From contig CACZPV010000195.1 in assembly GCA_902783065.1 (NCBI GenBank), positions 1 through 5,542 on the forward strand: a stretch of 5,542 nt of DNA, given 5' to 3'. The notes below the pieces were generated by a model. That model ran no database searches, was not told the origin of the DNA, and was given only the letters and a program-made list of their open reading frames with translations. The translations under genes were made by a program, and so were the position numbers. Below are positions 3,768 to 5,542 of this stretch, piece by piece. Position 1 is the first letter of the stretch; every line of letters starts with the position of its first letter. Source of the DNA: an uncultured Ruminococcus sp. (GTDB taxonomy: Bacteria; Bacillota; Clostridia; Oscillospirales; Acutalibacteraceae).

Positions 3768-5542
3768 TCAGGAACCGTACAGATATCCAAGTTCAGTTGT
3801 TCTTGATAGAAATTTAATGATCTTAGCGCTGTTTTCCTCATCCTTCAAAGAGTATACTGTACCTTTACTGTCAGCACCGAACTCATACAGTGAATCAGCC
3901 AGATCTTCGAGACCGTTATATTTCAGAGCGTCCTCTACCGTCAGCTTATTTGCCGCAGCTGATCTTTCTGAAACCGACACTCCTGCTTCCGGCAGACTGG
4001 TAATAGAAGGATCTGTATTTCGGTTGATAGTTCCGCTTAATACCCCGGAATAAAACGCTTTTATTGAAGAATCAATCGTAGATGCATCTGAAAGAGATGC
4101 GTAGTAGTCACCATCTGTTTTGTATGAATTATAATCGTATACATCTGTGTTAGTTGATGACCCTAATCCTGAAAGCATTGAAAGCATATAATTATCTTCG
4201 AACATTTTTTCAAATTCATCTTTTGTTATCTTTAGAAAATCCTTTGCACCGCTTGTATCAACAGGCGCAGGCGCTTCGGATGAAAACTCTATATTGAGCG
4301 ACATCCTCACTTCATCTGTTTTTACCACATCGTTAAGGGTAATTGCGATCTTATTCTCAGTGATCTCAGCCTTTCCGGTATAGGTGAAGGATGATTCTTC
4401 CTCTGACGTTCCGGCAAAAACAGTAAAATCTTTAGTACTTCTGTTATATTGTAAATATGCATTTGCCTTGTACGGATCATTTTCGCCTGAAACACTGTTC
4501 ACAGAAAAGTCGTACTTAACAGTTGTTCCATCATCAGTTTTACTTATTACAATTTCAGCAGTATTCTTGCTGTCTTCCAGATCTTCAGAAACATTTATAC
4601 GGATCATATTATCAGGAGCCTTGAGAAAATCACAATTAATGATAACTTTTTTGCTGTCGTTTTCTTTATCATAGCCCGAAACTTCTACGGCAGTTTTTAT
4701 CATTGAATGAGTATTTACATCCAAGTAGATCCTGACAATTAATTTAAAATTCTCACCGGTATCCTGTTCATAGCTCCGGATAAAACTATTGAATGACTCC
4801 TCAATTGAATCAGATGCTTCTTTTGATTTATCTGCATCCTTCATAACCTTATTCAGATACGACTTTATTTCATCCTTACCCTCTGTTACAAGATTCTTAA
4901 AGGAATTGTAATCATAGGTATAAGTAATAATATCAGAAGATATATCTTTAGATTCACTACCGTTATAAACAGTAGCCATTCCATCTCCTACAATCACATT
5001 ACCATTTTTCTCGGCAATTTTGATCAGATTTTCATATGCTGTTTCCAGCTCTGTCGGTTCGTCACTTTCATCTGCTGCACTTGAAAGCTCTTTTACTGCG
5101 TTTTCATAAGCATCAACAAACTGATTGAAGCTCTCTTTATCTTCCAGTTTAAGAACATTATCCTTGTCAGGTGAGAAAATTGAATCGTTAATAGCTTGCC
5201 TGAAATTAACATTATCAATAATATATTTTCCCTTTGAACCGAACAGATCATAATTGAAATACAAATTCTGAGGTGTCTGGTTGATCTCTAAGATACCATT
5301 GGAAGTCTGTGATTCGGATTCTCCTGAATATGCGTACTTCATTATATCTCCGGCATCCAGTTTCAGATAATATCTTCCCTCTTTTTTGTTGTATCCCAGG
5401 TCTGCACTGGCTTTAAAATCCATATCCTGACCTTCCGCATTTACCGCACCGCTGGCACTGACCTTCAATGTTGCAGTATTCTGTACATTTTTCAGAATAG
5501 TATACAACGGATCATCAGAATTATTCTCTTCAAAATATTTCT
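3768..5542 (-). CDS. Unrecognised large protein, 5'-partial, probably exported
   Basis: The frame ends with TGA at 3770-3768 and stays open to the right edge, so 590 residues are visible and the N-terminus is missing. A TTG at 5507 is in frame but is not a convincing start: upstream codons continue (KYFEENNSDDP) with no ribosome site. I recognise no family. The visible part is highly polar, rich in S, D, E, N, K and Y, with a single Cys and no membrane span. It is dominated by alternating beta-strand patterns such as TATLKVSASGAV, GRYYLKLD, NLYFNYDLF, FKLIVRIYLDV and RMSLNIEF. Helical stretches lie between, for example FVDAYENAVKELSS and the DADKSKEASDSIEESF region. This resembles extracytoplasmic proteins or lipoproteins whose signal peptide or anchor lies upstream, but that is inference. 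The C-terminal 150 residues look like a separate, more helical part. The gene is convergent with the MBL gene and shares its terminator region. Confidence 0.75.
   Translation of the reverse strand, partial: KYFEENNSDDPLYTILKNVQNTATLKVSASGAVNAEGQDMDFKASADLGYNKKEGRYYLKLDAGDIMKYAYSGESESQTSNGILEINQTPQNLYFNYDLFGSKGKYIIDNVNFRQAINDSIFSPDKDNVLKLEDKESFNQFVDAYENAVKELSSAADESDEPTELETAYENLIKIAEKNGNVIVGDGMATVYNGSESKDISSDIITYTYDYNSFKNLVTEGKDEIKSYLNKVMKDADKSKEASDSIEESFNSFIRSYEQDTGENFKLIVRIYLDVNTHSMIKTAVEVSGYDKENDSKKVIINCDFLKAPDNMIRINVSEDLEDSKNTAEIVISKTDDGTTVKYDFSVNSVSGENDPYKANAYLQYNRSTKDFTVFAGTSEEESSFTYTGKAEITENKIAITLNDVVKTDEVRMSLNIEFSSEAPAPVDTSGAKDFLKITKDEFEKMFEDNYMLSMLSGLGSSTNTDVYDYNSYKTDGDYYASLSDASTIDSSIKAFYSGVLSGTINRNTDPSITSLPEAGVSVSERSAAANKLTVEDALKYNGLEDLADSLYEFGADSKGTVYSLKDEENSAKIIKFLSRTTELGYLYGS

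Noticed and set aside
3817..4674. Plus-strand open frames opposite the large minus-strand protein
   Set aside because: Serine/leucine-rich shadow translations of an S-, D- and E-rich gene, without domains or ribosome sites.
5505..5507. TTG at 5507 as the start of the minus-strand large protein
   Set aside because: The frame stays open to the window edge (KYFEENNSDDP upstream) and no ribosome site precedes it. The gene is treated as 5'-partial.

Overview
The window looks like chromosomal DNA of a low-G+C Gram-positive bacterium, most likely a clostridial gut or rumen anaerobe of the Ruminococcus/Oscillospiraceae kind. The reasons are A+T-rich intergenic DNA (13 G/C in the 60 bases 1261-1320 and 8 in 1321-1380), a TTG start behind a GGAG ribosome site, and the families present. 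The genus is inferred, not shown.

Layout: (1) 1-668, minus strand: a small two-span membrane protein of the DUF3592 type, closed by a clear intrinsic terminator at the left edge. (2) 669-1452: about 780 bases without a convincing gene. The middle (about 772-985) has a higher G+C content, several hairpins and a doubtful 52-codon reading frame, and may be an interspersed repeat. The right part (about 986-1440) is very A+T-rich and packed with inverted repeats. It ends in a long stem followed by five Ts directly against the ribosome site of the next gene. (3) 1453-3673, plus strand: a two-gene unit whose reading frames overlap by 20 bases. The first gene is a CNNM/CorC (HlyC/CorC) family membrane protein with a CBS pair and a C-terminal CorC_HlyC domain. 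The second is a membrane-anchored metallo-beta-lactamase-fold protein related to the C-terminal domain of ComEC. (4) 3673-3716: a perfect 12-bp G+C-rich stem between convergent genes, probably a shared terminator. (5) 3768-5542, minus strand: the C-terminal 590 residues of a large, unrecognised, probably exported protein whose start lies beyond the right edge.

The CNNM/CorC protein and the MBL protein are probably transcribed and translated together, so the unit couples a cation (Mg2+/Na+) transport module with a hydrolase predicted to face outwards. Nothing here proves a shared function. The flanking minus-strand genes are separate transcription units. No RNA gene, CRISPR array, transposase or other sure mobile element was seen. 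The points most worth checking are the structured leader before the CNNM gene, the repeat-like intergenic segment, the CNNM-MBL coupling, and the unusual final motif of the MBL protein.
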